From NCBI GenBank assembly GCA_027382625.1, contig JAJKFJ010009995.1:1-14162 (forward strand): a DNA stretch of 14,162 nt. The letters are read 5' to 3'. The notes beneath the pieces are model-generated. The model was given only the letters and a program-made list of their open reading frames with translations, made no database searches and had not been told where the DNA came from. The position numbers and the translations under genes are program-made. This DNA is from Tetmemena sp. SeJ-2015 (taxonomy: Eukaryota > Ciliophora > Spirotrichea > Sporadotrichida > Oxytrichidae). Below are positions 10,201-12,751 of this stretch, one piece after another; the first letter of the stretch is position 1; each line of letters opens with the position of its first letter.

Positions 10201-12751
10201 TCTAAAAACACTGAAAATATTATAGCCTGAACGTGAAGAAGTAACTCTTAAATCTTTTTGATTGCTTTATAATGGAAATCGGAATACATAATTTTGAAAA
10301 ATGCTTCTTGAATTTAATTAATTCAATTCATTGTCATAATAAAAATTATTGATTAATGTATTGTGGTAATAACTAAATTTGCAATTGATCAGCAGCTTTT
10401 TATAAAAATAATAATATAAAAATCAACTTCTACAAATAAAATTTATTATACTTCTCAACAGCTTGAAATAAATTTAGCACTTGTAATTTTTGACTAATTA
10501 ATATAATGAATCTCAGTTTAACAAAAAATAAAGTAAAATAATTTATCCAAGCTAAATAATACATTTTATGAATATTTTTTCCTTACATCGTAAATAATAT
10601 GAGCCTTAAATTAAAAATAAAGAATATACTACTTAATGAAAGAGTCCTCTTATTTTTTATGTATCATCTTTGAAAACTTATCATTTATAATTTTTGACAA
10701 AGATAAAACATAATTAGAATATTTTGTATTCTTTTATAAGTTAAATTTAAATTAAAAATAAATCTTAAAAATATATTTTGGATTTAAATCCTGTTGTGGT
10801 TAGGTAAATAAAATTCCTAACTTCTGCAATCTTAAAAATTTATAAGAATAAGAAATAATCTCTTCCATCATAAGAGAAATCATAATAGAAGTTAAAGTTA
10901 ACTCCAGCAGTATCACTGCTTGAGATACCTGCGGTAACATCGTATAACATTTAATCACTTGAGGGAGTGATTCTAGTCAGCTAATTTATTGAAGTTAGCA
11001 TCACAGTCTCATTGAAATCTCACAATTATATCACTTAAATATTTTATAACCACTTTTTTTAAACTCATAAAATTCATAATAGATTTTTATCACGATGGAA
11101 ACAAATACTAAGAAAATACTTATAAAATCACTAAATTTAAATGATGTAAATAAATCTCCGAATGTATAGCTCTAGTAATTAAGAAATAATCTTTAAATTT
11201 ATTTTATTTTAGGATCAGAAGAAACTTTTAATTGTTTGAAAGAATCTAGTTTTTAAGTATAAGGTCTTTTTTAATCTCACCTTGCATTTATAGGGTCTCT
11301 TGAAAAGCATAATTTACAAGGAAGATGGAATATTCTTTTATTGAACAAGTAATACTTTAGTTTACTCAATTATTTTAATATTACTTTAAGCAATCTGCAG
11401 CCTCCAACTTGAGATTTCTGAGGTTTAAGAATCATTATGCATGCCAACACACTAAATTTTGGCTAAAGTTTTACTGATTAAAAAAAATAAAAAAATATAA
11501 TTGAACGTATAATATTAATTAGGGTCCCCATAAGAATACATGAACCCTTTATAGTAAGTGAGAGCAGAAGTTTTAAATAACCCACTAAAAAACAGTCTCT
11601 CCCCATTATAAGCAGAGTAAATCAAAACTATTTTTTATTTAGTAAGTCACTTATAGAACTGCAAAATTTAAGCTTTCATAATCAGTAAATACGAACTTCT
11701 TAATCTTAAATCAAATTAATTTAATCTGAAATACCTAAGTAGCTAAAGTATTAGAGAACATATTAGTAGGAGTAAGTTTCAGGAAGGATCAATATAAAAA
11801 TATATAAATCTAGCTGAGTCGTCTGTTGTAGCTAGAGTTATAAAGATATCTACAGATGAGTTTTAGTAGGCAACAACTCCAGCACAGTATTGAAAAATAT
11901 CTAATTTAATTTATTAGGAATTAAGCACCCCTAACGGGCATATAATACTTAATCGATTTAAACTAATTCACAGGCGTAACTCCTTGATCAGTTGTGCCAC
12001 GTCACCGCCAAAGCCCATCATCTTGAAAAATATCAATAAATTCTCTTATTACTTTTTTGATCGTTTCAATTTATTTGGCACGCATTTATTAATTTTAATT
12101 TCAAAATTAATAAACAATCTCAGTATCTCAACAAAGAAAACTCTATTTTAAAGTTTTAAATGAGATTTTCAAATAATTTGTTAAGATAAGTATGATTTTA
12201 TTTTCCCTTAGTAATAAGCAATAATATGAAATAAAAAAATATTTGGTCACTGAGTCTGTAAACTGTATCTATAAATATAAAATTTATATTCAGTATAACT
12301 TTACTTTAGCTGAGTTGTAGTAAGCTTCGAATTTAGATGGAGTATCTAAACAAATACGAAAAATTTGAAAATACAAGTCAAATAGAAAAAGGTTTATGTC
12401 AGCTACTAAATATCCAAATACTGAATTAACAGATTGGGTTGTTTGTTCATTGCTTTTATTCAAATATAAATTTATCCAACTTAAAATTGGATTAAAATAT
12501 TTTTTTTTCAAATTTGAAATATTTACTTGATTAAAAAAAAATAAATTTCAGAATTTTATCATGGGGAATTAATTGAATAAAAATAAAAGGATATATGCTT
12601 AAACAGCCAACTACTTATTTTGATTAAATATTTGCTAGTGAATAAACTGATAAATCCACACAATTAGAGCAACTAGCAAGTGAAATTCCTGCAGTTTTCT
12701 GAACTGATAGATTTTAAAATAATTTTATCTGCTAATTTTATAGATATACAT
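4147..12751 (-). CDS. Germline precursor of a cadherin-like multi-pass membrane protein, interrupted by many IESs
   Basis: Overall extent of one minus-strand gene broken into roughly 35 coding segments (MDSs). Read 5' to 3' it has a possible start and hydrophobic leader near 12640-12751, blade-like beta repeats, cadherin/Ig-like beta domains, a juxtamembrane domain, seven or eight membrane helices and a Gln-rich cytoplasmic tail with TGA at 4147-4149. Seen directly: TAA and TAG fall repeatedly at Gln-like positions; frames change between islands; and short direct repeats at the borders restore the frame. Known from memory: ciliates carry large families of such ectodomain plus multi-TM proteins, annotated only as transmembrane or cadherin-like proteins of unknown function. 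Inferred: the segments join in unscrambled order. The 3' half (4147-8860) is well resolved. The 5' half and the start codon are not. Confidence 0.8.
4264..4440 (-). other. Probable IES, 177 bp, pointer GAAGG
   Basis: GAAGG occurs in the same codon phase at 4436-4440 and 4259-4263. The interval contains an in-frame TGA at 4342-4344, which would end the protein early. Removing it joins ...NNISEGQ to EQLGAYDM... in frame. If this is not an IES, the protein simply stops at 4342. Confidence 0.55.
4436..5001 (-). CDS. MDS: last membrane helix and cytoplasmic tail
   Basis: Starts at pointer ATAT (4998-5001) and is open for about 188 codons under the ciliate code. It begins with a Cys/Tyr-rich hydrophobic stretch and FTDANN. 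A strong membrane segment follows (LGWLPIALTIFYLLANFSII plus IASLL), then a basic motif (MRRLFKKR) and a long Gln-rich tail with about nine TAA/TAG codons read as Gln, e.g. the TAA at 4749-4751. Under the standard code it would break up, so this segment is the best evidence for Gln reassignment in the window. Confidence 0.85.
5002..5309 (-). other. IES, 308 bp, pointer ATAT
   Basis: ATAT at 5306-5309 and 4998-5001 sits at the same codon phase on both sides. Joining gives ...FNEYNILIICCYSYYIFTD, a continuous membrane helix. The interior is AT-rich, contains an 11-base T run near 5096-5106, and is out of frame with the MDS upstream. Confidence 0.8.
5306..5508 (-). CDS. MDS: two membrane helices with FRRLFYALI and KFKPYY motifs
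   Basis: 203 bp between pointers TAATTTT (5502-5508) and ATAT (5306-5309). It encodes FWVLQIFRRLFYALIMIFLD, then LQILLSVSNIIYIMKFKPYY and NYLEAFNEYN. The pattern helix - RR - helix - KFKP - acidic loop is recalled as typical of the membrane domain of ciliate cadherin-like transmembrane proteins. Confidence 0.85.
5509..5570 (-). other. IES, 62 bp, pointer TAATTTT
   Basis: The 7-bp word TAATTTT is repeated at 5564-5570 and 5502-5508 in the same codon phase. Removal joins ...EELDKSHNF to WVLQIFRR. Without removal the upstream frame runs into a wrong frame and a TGA. Confidence 0.85.
5564..5790 (-). CDS. MDS: membrane helix and cytoplasmic loop TLVEELDKSHNF
   Basis: Upstream border is uncertain, between 5771 and 5794. 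It encodes a hydrophobic helix (AAFSIICTSICVLCIPGFTL), then a basic/amphipathic region (MFIQDKLIFTQFKPSQ) and TLVEELDKSHNF. The loop before the next RR helix matches the position of a conserved TL/YE-type loop in the recalled family. The downstream border is precise (TAATTTT). Confidence 0.8.
5791..6160 (-). other. Long IES of about 370-390 bp, exact pointer unresolved
   Basis: Separates the MDS ending ...CSLINLNKLRW from the one containing ...LDGDLSGAAFSI. In-phase candidate pointers are only 3-4 bp: TAA (6161-6163 / 5792-5794), TTA (6158-6160 / 5771-5773), or ATTT. The interior has a ~100-codon frame open for TGA, with no recognisable protein character. With a single stop codon in AT-rich DNA this is expected by chance. 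Confidence 0.65.
6161..6219 (-). CDS. Short MDS: conserved YLELILCSLINL helix
   Basis: About 59 bp from pointer AATC (6216-6219). It encodes YLELILCSLINLNKLRW, a membrane helix followed by a loop. The word (E)SYLEL-CSLINL is recalled as one of the most conserved parts of this ciliate membrane domain. Confidence 0.75.
6220..6249 (-). other. IES, 30 bp, pointer AATC (alternative TCTTAA)
   Basis: AATC at 6246-6249 and 6216-6219 is in phase and gives ...RFILESYLELILC, the family-like sequence. TCTTAA at 6242-6247 / 6218-6223 is also in phase but would insert two residues (Gln, Ser). The interior is almost pure A/T. Confidence 0.7.
6246..6333 (-). CDS. MDS: RFRDTFHYNLILRFILES
   Basis: 88 bp between pointers TCTTCAAG (6326-6333) and AATC (6246-6249). 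It encodes a basic stretch leading into the helix NLILRFILES, which the next MDS completes. Confidence 0.75.
6334..6379 (-). other. IES, 46 bp, pointer TCTTCAAG
   Basis: The 8-bp word TCTTCAAG is repeated at 6372-6379 and 6326-6333 in the same codon phase. Removing 46 bp corrects a frame change. Confidence 0.8.
6372..6481 (-). CDS. MDS: membrane helix LLFYMTILVATSLLFGMIL
   Basis: 110 bp from pointer GATTA (6477-6481) to TCTTCAAG. It encodes a clear transmembrane helix and the basic stretch NMPKLYLKSNLQVKFFK. An in-frame TGA just upstream (inside the IES) shows that the frame cannot extend further 5'. Confidence 0.8.
6482..6521 (-). other. IES, 40 bp, pointer GATTA
   Basis: GATTA at 6517-6521 and 6477-6481 is in phase. 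Joining gives ...NSIKNLGLLFYMTILV, a loop followed by a helix. Reading through gives a frame change and TGA. Confidence 0.8.
6517..6616 (-). CDS. MDS: acidic extracellular loop, FDFAGYQSTN
   Basis: 100 bp encoding an acidic loop (DFNDYDDEPQND) and FDFAGYQSTNSIKNLG, between membrane helices 1 and 2. In the recalled family this loop carries an acidic run and a G(Y/F)xS motif just before the second helix. Confidence 0.75.
6617..6638 (-). other. Very short IES, 22 bp, pointer TCAA (alternative TAC)
   Basis: A frame change between ...QYLYNLIQ and YDFNDYDDE requires removal of a segment. TCAA (6635-6638 / 6613-6616) is the longest in-phase repeat. TAC is an alternative. The position is secure but the pointer is not. 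Confidence 0.6.
6635..6905 (-). CDS. MDS: first membrane region, SLQYLWGMIGSFQLITHLP
   Basis: From pointer TTCC (6902-6905). It encodes SSGKSFEIVMSGNILISILM, then SLQYLWGMIGSFQLITHLP, MMNIILPPNTRFFY and a hydrophobic FILSVSNFQFF. The LW-M-xxxQ-hP pattern followed by LPxN is recalled as the signature that opens the membrane domain of ciliate cadherin-like proteins. An extra in-frame 36 bp (6809-6844) may be a further IES. Confidence 0.8.
6809..6844 (-). other. Possible in-frame IES, 36 bp, pointer TAA
   Basis: TAA at 6842-6844 and 6806-6808 is in phase. Removal takes out a hydrophobic/aromatic insert (LYDLFLNFYRSQ) and leaves ILMQSLQYLWG, closer to the recalled family spacing. The frame is open either way, so this rests on protein spacing only. 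Confidence 0.35.
6906..7022 (-). other. IES, 117 bp, pointer TTCC
   Basis: TTCC at 7019-7022 and 6902-6905 is in phase. The interior turns very AT-rich and encodes nothing family-like. Removal gives ...EIQPQLSSGKSFEIVMSG. Its length is a multiple of three, so the frame alone does not prove it. A GTAAGT near its 5' end does not give an open intron product. Confidence 0.65.
7019..7060 (-). CDS. 42-bp MDS encoding QNYEISKEIQPQLS
   Basis: Lies between the 9-bp pointer TAGAACTAT (7052-7060) and TTCC (7019-7022). It contains three TAG codons read as Gln. It supplies the linker between the juxtamembrane domain and the first membrane segment. Confidence 0.75.
7061..7146 (-). other. IES, 86 bp, pointer TAGAACTAT
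   Basis: The 9-bp word TAGAACTAT occurs at 7138-7146 and 7052-7060 in the same codon phase. Reading through meets a TGA. This is the longest well-supported pointer in the gene. Confidence 0.85.
7138..7245 (-). CDS. MDS with intron: juxtamembrane domain, NPSNISLFY / EWDKVSVQFVQN
   Basis: Encodes FPNPSNISLFY, then a 33-nt intron, then EWDKVSVQFVQNY. The NP-xIS and D-xVxVxF strands are recalled from the membrane-proximal beta domain of this family. The downstream border is the TAGAACTAT pointer and the upstream border is ACTT. Confidence 0.8.
7177..7209 (-). other. Spliceosomal intron, 33 nt
   Basis: Starts GTAAGTTT and ends TTTCTTTTAG on the minus strand. The ends are canonical and the length is in the usual ciliate range. 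The length is divisible by three with no TGA, so retention would not shift the frame. Removal brings ISLFY directly to EWDKV, as the domain pattern expects. No flanking direct repeat is present, unlike the IESs. Confidence 0.75.
7246..7272 (-). other. IES, 27 bp, pointer ACTT
   Basis: ACTT at 7269-7272 and 7242-7245 is in phase. The insert is nearly all A/T and in frame. Removal gives INKIGLQLTFPNPSNIS, restoring a beta-strand spacing. Confidence 0.65.
7269..7358 (-). CDS. MDS: juxtamembrane domain, ISLIQNGTRSKVQYNITD
   Basis: 90 bp between pointers AGAT (7355-7358) and ACTT (7269-7272). It encodes alternating hydrophobic/polar strands with two NxT glycosylation sequons (NGT, NIT), as expected for an extracellular domain. 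Confidence 0.75.
7359..7385 (-). other. IES, 27 bp, pointer AGAT
   Basis: AGAT at 7382-7385 and 7355-7358 is in phase. The interior has only two G or C bases outside the pointer. Removal joins MNQSLQI to SLIQNG in frame. Confidence 0.65.
7382..7486 (-). CDS. MDS: IKSIDFQGYMTIIFDTNLRI
   Basis: 105 bp between TAAAAT (7481-7486) and AGAT (7382-7385). The pattern KxIKSI-xGxxxIxF-xxIPxNF is recalled from the membrane-proximal domain that follows the cadherin-like repeats in these ciliate proteins. Confidence 0.8.
7487..7535 (-). other. IES, 49 bp, pointer TAAAAT
   Basis: TAAAAT is repeated at 7530-7535 and 7481-7486 in phase. Removal corrects a frame change and joins SLNTTFKI to KSIDFQG. Confidence 0.8.
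7530..7645 (-). CDS. MDS: last cadherin-like strand and linker, TQYTFYLNVV
   Basis: 116 bp from pointer TTTA (7642-7645). It encodes LKTQYTFYLNVVTGIDIV, then an acidic linker (APEISDEEKLSLNTT). The xYTFxLxVV strand is the usual last strand of a cadherin/Ig-like repeat. Confidence 0.8.
7646..7680 (-). other. IES, 35 bp, pointer TTTA
   Basis: TTTA at 7677-7680 and 7642-7645 is in phase. Removal corrects the frame and gives LQDDHPFNSLKTQYTFYL, a typical DD-xxP loop between beta strands. Confidence 0.75.
7677..7785 (-). CDS. MDS: cadherin-like strands, VFKPGSSMVGEYKIVLTLQD
   Basis: Encodes NNADLKLVFKPGSSMV, then GEYKIVLTLQDDHPF. The F-xPGSS-xVG-Y-I-hTLxDD pattern is a cadherin-like (CADG-type) repeat. 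The upstream border lies in a low-complexity AAATA stretch at about 7770-7790 and could not be fixed. Confidence 0.85.
7790..7873 (-). CDS. MDS: cadherin-like strand, DDNGDNVTLTCNFGMAIVF
   Basis: Encodes DDNGDNVTLTCNFGMAIVF in a different frame from the next MDS. DDNGDxVTxxxxFG is a standard calcium-binding-type loop and strand of these repeats. The upstream pointer is ATA (7871-7873) or GATA (7864-7867). The downstream limit is approximate. Confidence 0.75.
7874..7923 (-). other. IES, about 50-59 bp, pointer ATA or GATA
   Basis: Between ...SIYILPDI and DDNGDNV, which are in different frames. ATA (7921-7923 / 7871-7873) and GATA (7923-7926 / 7864-7867) both restore the frame. ATA gives the more typical LPDIDDNGD. 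Confidence 0.65.
7921..8020 (-). CDS. MDS: start of a cadherin-like repeat, NIAPVFMRSIQNQSAQIGVQ
   Basis: Encodes FQGGNIAPVFMRSIQNQ, then AQIGVQSIYILPDI: the NxAPxF - xxQxAxxGxxxxYxLP opening of a cadherin-like repeat. Upstream it is joined, by an unresolved border, to the MDS above 8470. Confidence 0.8.
8122..8138 (+). repeat. Target-site duplication of SINE copy 1, left
   Basis: 17 bp identical to 8252-8268. It directly flanks the element with no shared base beyond. Confidence 0.85.
8139..8251 (-). mobile_element. SINE-like element, copy 1
   Basis: A 113-bp insertion flanked by a perfect 17-bp target-site duplication (AGACAGAACAAGTTAAT at 8122-8138 and 8252-8268). It shares a 101-bp core (8146-8246) with copy 2. 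On the minus strand, TGGCACAACTG (8218-8228) matches the RNA polymerase III A-box consensus TRGYNNARNNG. A weak B-box-like AAATCGATTAA follows about 40 bases on. No ORF is present. The long, variable-length duplication and internal promoter fit LINE-mobilised SINEs. The minus-strand 3' end differs between copies, as expected for a tail. Higher GC than its surroundings. Confidence 0.8.
8252..8268 (+). repeat. Target-site duplication of SINE copy 1, right
   Basis: 17 bp identical to 8122-8138. Confidence 0.85.
8472..8576 (-). CDS. MDS: cadherin-like strands, TYVGDYVATVYVMFQQYSVP
   Basis: Encodes NKKTYVGDYVATVYV, then IANYTYNFVFKV: the G-Y-xTVxV strand and closing strand of a cadherin-like repeat. 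It starts at pointer GAATA (8572-8576). The end is approximate. Confidence 0.8.
8577..8600 (-). other. IES, 24 bp, pointer GAATA
   Basis: GAATA at 8596-8600 and 8572-8576 is in phase. The interior is almost all A/T. Removal gives YFAFYTNKKTYVGDY. Confidence 0.7.
8596..8660 (-). CDS. MDS: VFQDTVSGNWYFAFYTN
   Basis: Encodes VQVFQDTVSGNWYFAFYTN, middle strands of the same beta domain (the W-xF element before the VG-Y strand). Its 5' border to the MDS at 8775-8841 is unresolved. ATA is a possible 3-bp pointer. Confidence 0.65.
8661..8774 (-). other. IES, about 110 bp, borders approximate
   Basis: AT-rich, frame-changing stretch between the Cys-containing strand ...YSQCNASIARI and VQVFQDTVSG. 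No unambiguous pointer was found. Confidence 0.5.
8775..8841 (-). CDS. MDS: FLDFPIILTNYSQCNAS
   Basis: From pointer ATT (8839-8841). It encodes GEGKKFLDFPIILTNYSQC, then NASIARI. The IGxxxxxxxFPxxxxxxxxC pattern opens the classical Cys-containing cadherin-like domain. It includes an NAS sequon. Confidence 0.7.
8839..8857 (-). other. Very short IES, 19 bp, pointer ATT
   Basis: The frame changes between ESVDYQI and GEGKKFLDF. ATT at 8858-8860 and 8839-8841 is in phase. The interior (TAGATTTATATATA-type) is almost pure A/T, and reading through soon meets TGA. Confidence 0.7.
8858..9052 (-). CDS. MDS: extracellular beta domain, KCTVKSVFDMN
   Basis: About 195 bp encoding LTFTKTEKCTVKSVFDMNYD, then PGPYELDVTFDFKIWNKC and YPIYKFNPDLFESVDYQI. 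The base composition is clearly less AT-biased than its flanks. Paired cysteines and alternating strands fit an extracellular domain. The upstream border is near a run of A/T at about 9053-9060. Confidence 0.8.
9053..9229 (-). other. Probable IES
   Basis: AT-rich stretch between two coding-like islands. No protein signal or clear pointer was found. Confidence 0.45.
9230..9352 (-). CDS. MDS: beta domain, NFNYELENLSNQGDKFNIIK
   Basis: Encodes NFNYELENLSNQGDK, then FNIIKLVKVKIIMSSYRV and FAFFGCFW. YxLxxLxxxGD resembles the opening strand and D-G-D loop of a cadherin-like repeat. MSSYRVFAFFGCF resembles a signal peptide, but the frame is coding upstream of that Met, so I treat it as internal. 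Borders are approximate. Confidence 0.55.
9353..9604 (-). other. Unresolved stretch between MDSs
   Basis: Mixed composition. Positions 9465-9560 are GC-richer than the flanks and could hold another MDS, with one open frame containing RGLFERFRLTRSCNPAF. Three frames are comparably open, so I make no call. Positions 9361-9460 are AT-rich, IES-like. Confidence 0.3.
9605..9775 (-). CDS. MDS: beta strands, AAVEVCTIKIIITPFDSASN
   Basis: Encodes SAAVEVCTIKIIITPFDSAS, then FLCGTIMPRIIS and FNSDIWPLGICAHHF, ending at a TGA inside the next IES. The alternating pattern and Cys suggest an extracellular beta domain at the end of the N-terminal repeat region. It contains an 11-bp direct repeat that may be a tiny IES (9687-9701). 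Confidence 0.6.
9687..9701 (-). other. Possible 15-bp IES or tandem duplication, 11-bp direct repeat
   Basis: TTGAAATTTTT occurs at 9691-9701 and 9676-9686, separated by 4 bp. Both copies are read in frame as the repeated peptide SLKFLSLKFL. Excision would leave SNSLKFLCGT. Confidence 0.35.
9825..9905 (-). CDS. MDS: SSPFFMPYNFTLTFTPSQ
   Basis: Encodes STLLESSPFFMPYNFTLTF with a possible NFT sequon, in a less AT-rich island. It is in a different frame from both neighbouring islands. Borders are approximate. Confidence 0.5.
9935..10069 (-). CDS. MDS: blade-like repeat, YECSVYVGIFTLPYCDDQNI
   Basis: From pointer AGG (10067-10069). It encodes GYECSVYVGIFTLPYCDD, then QNITILFLMGQAAIFRSF, a blade-type run of strands with an NIT sequon. 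The 3' border is unresolved. Confidence 0.65.
10070..10092 (-). other. Very short IES, 23 bp, pointer AGG
   Basis: AGG at 10090-10092 and 10067-10069 is in phase. The remaining 20 bp are all A/T. Removal corrects a frame change and gives DNAICFIGYECSVYV. Confidence 0.7.
10090..10171 (-). CDS. MDS: IYAYTQNTSIFKTNPEIDNA
   Basis: 82 bp between pointers TTTTTAG (10165-10171) and AGG (10090-10092). It encodes RIYAYTQNTSIFKTNPEID and NAICFIG. An NTS sequon is present. Confidence 0.7.
10172..10208 (-). other. IES, 37 bp, pointer TTTTTAG
   Basis: TTTTTAG is repeated at 10202-10208 and 10165-10171 in phase. Removal corrects the frame and joins GYNIFSVFR to IYAYTQN. Confidence 0.75.
10202..10310 (-). 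CDS. MDS: blade-like strands, DLRVTSSRSGYNIFSVFR
   Basis: Encodes SIFQNYVFRFPLQSNQ, then KDLRVTSSRSGYNIFSVFR. The upstream border is approximate, where the sequence becomes AT-rich. Confidence 0.65.
10311..10845 (-). other. Long AT-rich stretch, probable IES
   Basis: About 530 bp of very AT-rich DNA between two strong coding islands. I see no protein signal, TIR or repeat in it. Confidence 0.5.
10846..11015 (-). CDS. MDS: blade-like repeat, DVTAGISSSDTAGVNFNFYY
   Basis: Encodes DFNETVMLTSINQLTRITPS, then YDVTAGISSSDTAGVNFNFY and DFSYDGRDYF. It is one of the GC-richest islands of the gene. The V-x-AGI-xSSDxAG and SYDGRDYF strings look like beta-propeller-type blades, which lead ciliate cadherin-like proteins. 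An in-frame TGA just upstream marks the limit of the frame. Confidence 0.75.
11016..11284 (-). other. Mixed stretch with possible small MDSs
   Basis: Mostly AT-rich. One open minus frame carries KRPYTQKLDSFKQLKVSSDP (about 11200-11270) and YQSYTFGDLFTSFKFSD (about 11120-11180), which may be short MDSs of the same gene. I could not fix borders. Confidence 0.35.
11285..11335 (-). CDS. Possible short MDS: KLCFSRDPINAR
   Basis: A minus-strand frame encoding RIFHLPCKLCFSRDPINAR, consistent with one blade strand. Other frames are also open, so support is weak. Confidence 0.35.
11390..11475 (-). CDS. MDS: LAKIQCVGMHNDSQTSEISS
   Basis: Encodes TLAKIQCVGMHNDSQTSEIS, then SWRLQIA. An island of higher GC with an NDS sequon. 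It continues the blade pattern after GFMYSYGDPN once an intervening T-rich stretch is removed. Confidence 0.6.
11525..11629 (-). CDS. MDS: blade-like repeat, YSAYNGERLFFSGLFKTSAL
   Basis: From pointer AGTT (11626-11629). It encodes LIYSAYNGERLFFSGLFKTS, then YYKGFMYSYGDPN. The (L/I)YSxYNGxRLFFSG - GFMYSYG pattern resembles the blade repeats at the N-terminus of ciliate cadherin-like surface proteins, as recalled. Confidence 0.75.
11630..11660 (-). other. IES, 31 bp, pointer AGTT
   Basis: AGTT at 11657-11660 and 11626-11629 is in phase. Removal corrects a frame change and joins SLNFAV to LIYSAYNG. Confidence 0.7.
11657..11684 (-). CDS. 28-bp MDS encoding DYESLNFAV
   Basis: Lies between pointers TGAT (11681-11684) and AGTT (11657-11660). 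It is the shortest coding segment I can resolve. The upstream frame within the flanking DNA hits TGA. Confidence 0.6.
11685..11791 (-). other. IES, 107 bp, pointer TGAT
   Basis: TGAT at 11788-11791 and 11681-11684 is in phase. Reading through from ...FYID gives PS then TGA. Removal joins FIYFYID to YESLNFAV. Confidence 0.65.
11788..11901 (-). CDS. MDS: VVAYQNSSVDIFITLATTDD
   Basis: Encodes QYCAGVVAYQNSSVDIFITL, then ATTDDSARFIYFYID. A GC-richer, strongly protein-like island. Its upstream edge coincides with the target-site duplication of SINE copy 2, whose 12 bp (11890-11901) read DIFQ in frame. Confidence 0.75.
11890..11901 (+). repeat. Target-site duplication of SINE copy 2, left
   Basis: 12 bp identical to 12023-12034, immediately beside the element. 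Confidence 0.8.
11902..12022 (-). mobile_element. SINE-like element, copy 2
   Basis: A 121-bp insertion flanked by a perfect 12-bp target-site duplication (TTGAAAAATATC at 11890-11901 and 12023-12034). Its 101-bp core (11917-12017) aligns without gaps to copy 1, with one mismatch across the central ~80 bp (CCCCTAACGGG to CACGTCACC) and a few more at the ends. The A box is at 11989-11999, minus strand. The minus-strand 3' tail is longer and more AT-rich than in copy 1. No ORF. Confidence 0.8.
12023..12034 (+). repeat. Target-site duplication of SINE copy 2, right
   Basis: 12 bp identical to 11890-11901. Confidence 0.8.
12035..12257 (-). other. AT-rich stretch, mostly IES-like
   Basis: About 220 bp. 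Positions 12200-12260 may hold a short MDS starting YRLSDQ, joined to the previous one by pointer TAC (12293-12295 / 12258-12260). The rest shows nothing I can support. Confidence 0.35.
12293..12480 (-). CDS. MDS: ICLDTPSKFEAYYNSAKV
   Basis: Encodes NEQTTQSVNSVFGYLVADI, then an aromatic-rich AT-rich stretch that may be an in-frame IES (about 12345-12400), then RICLDTPSKFEAYYNSAKV. Protein-like at both ends. The frame stops at TGA just below 12293, in the next IES. It is probably the first or second blade of the N-terminal region. Confidence 0.6.
12640..12751 (-). CDS. Possible first MDS with start codon and hydrophobic leader
   Basis: A minus-strand ATG at 12749-12751 opens a frame that reaches FHLLVALIVWIYQF, a possible signal sequence, at about 12655-12700. 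This fits an extracellular protein. Another frame of the same DNA (AGISLASCSNCVDLSVYSL) looks equally protein-like, so both frame and start are uncertain. Confidence 0.3.
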
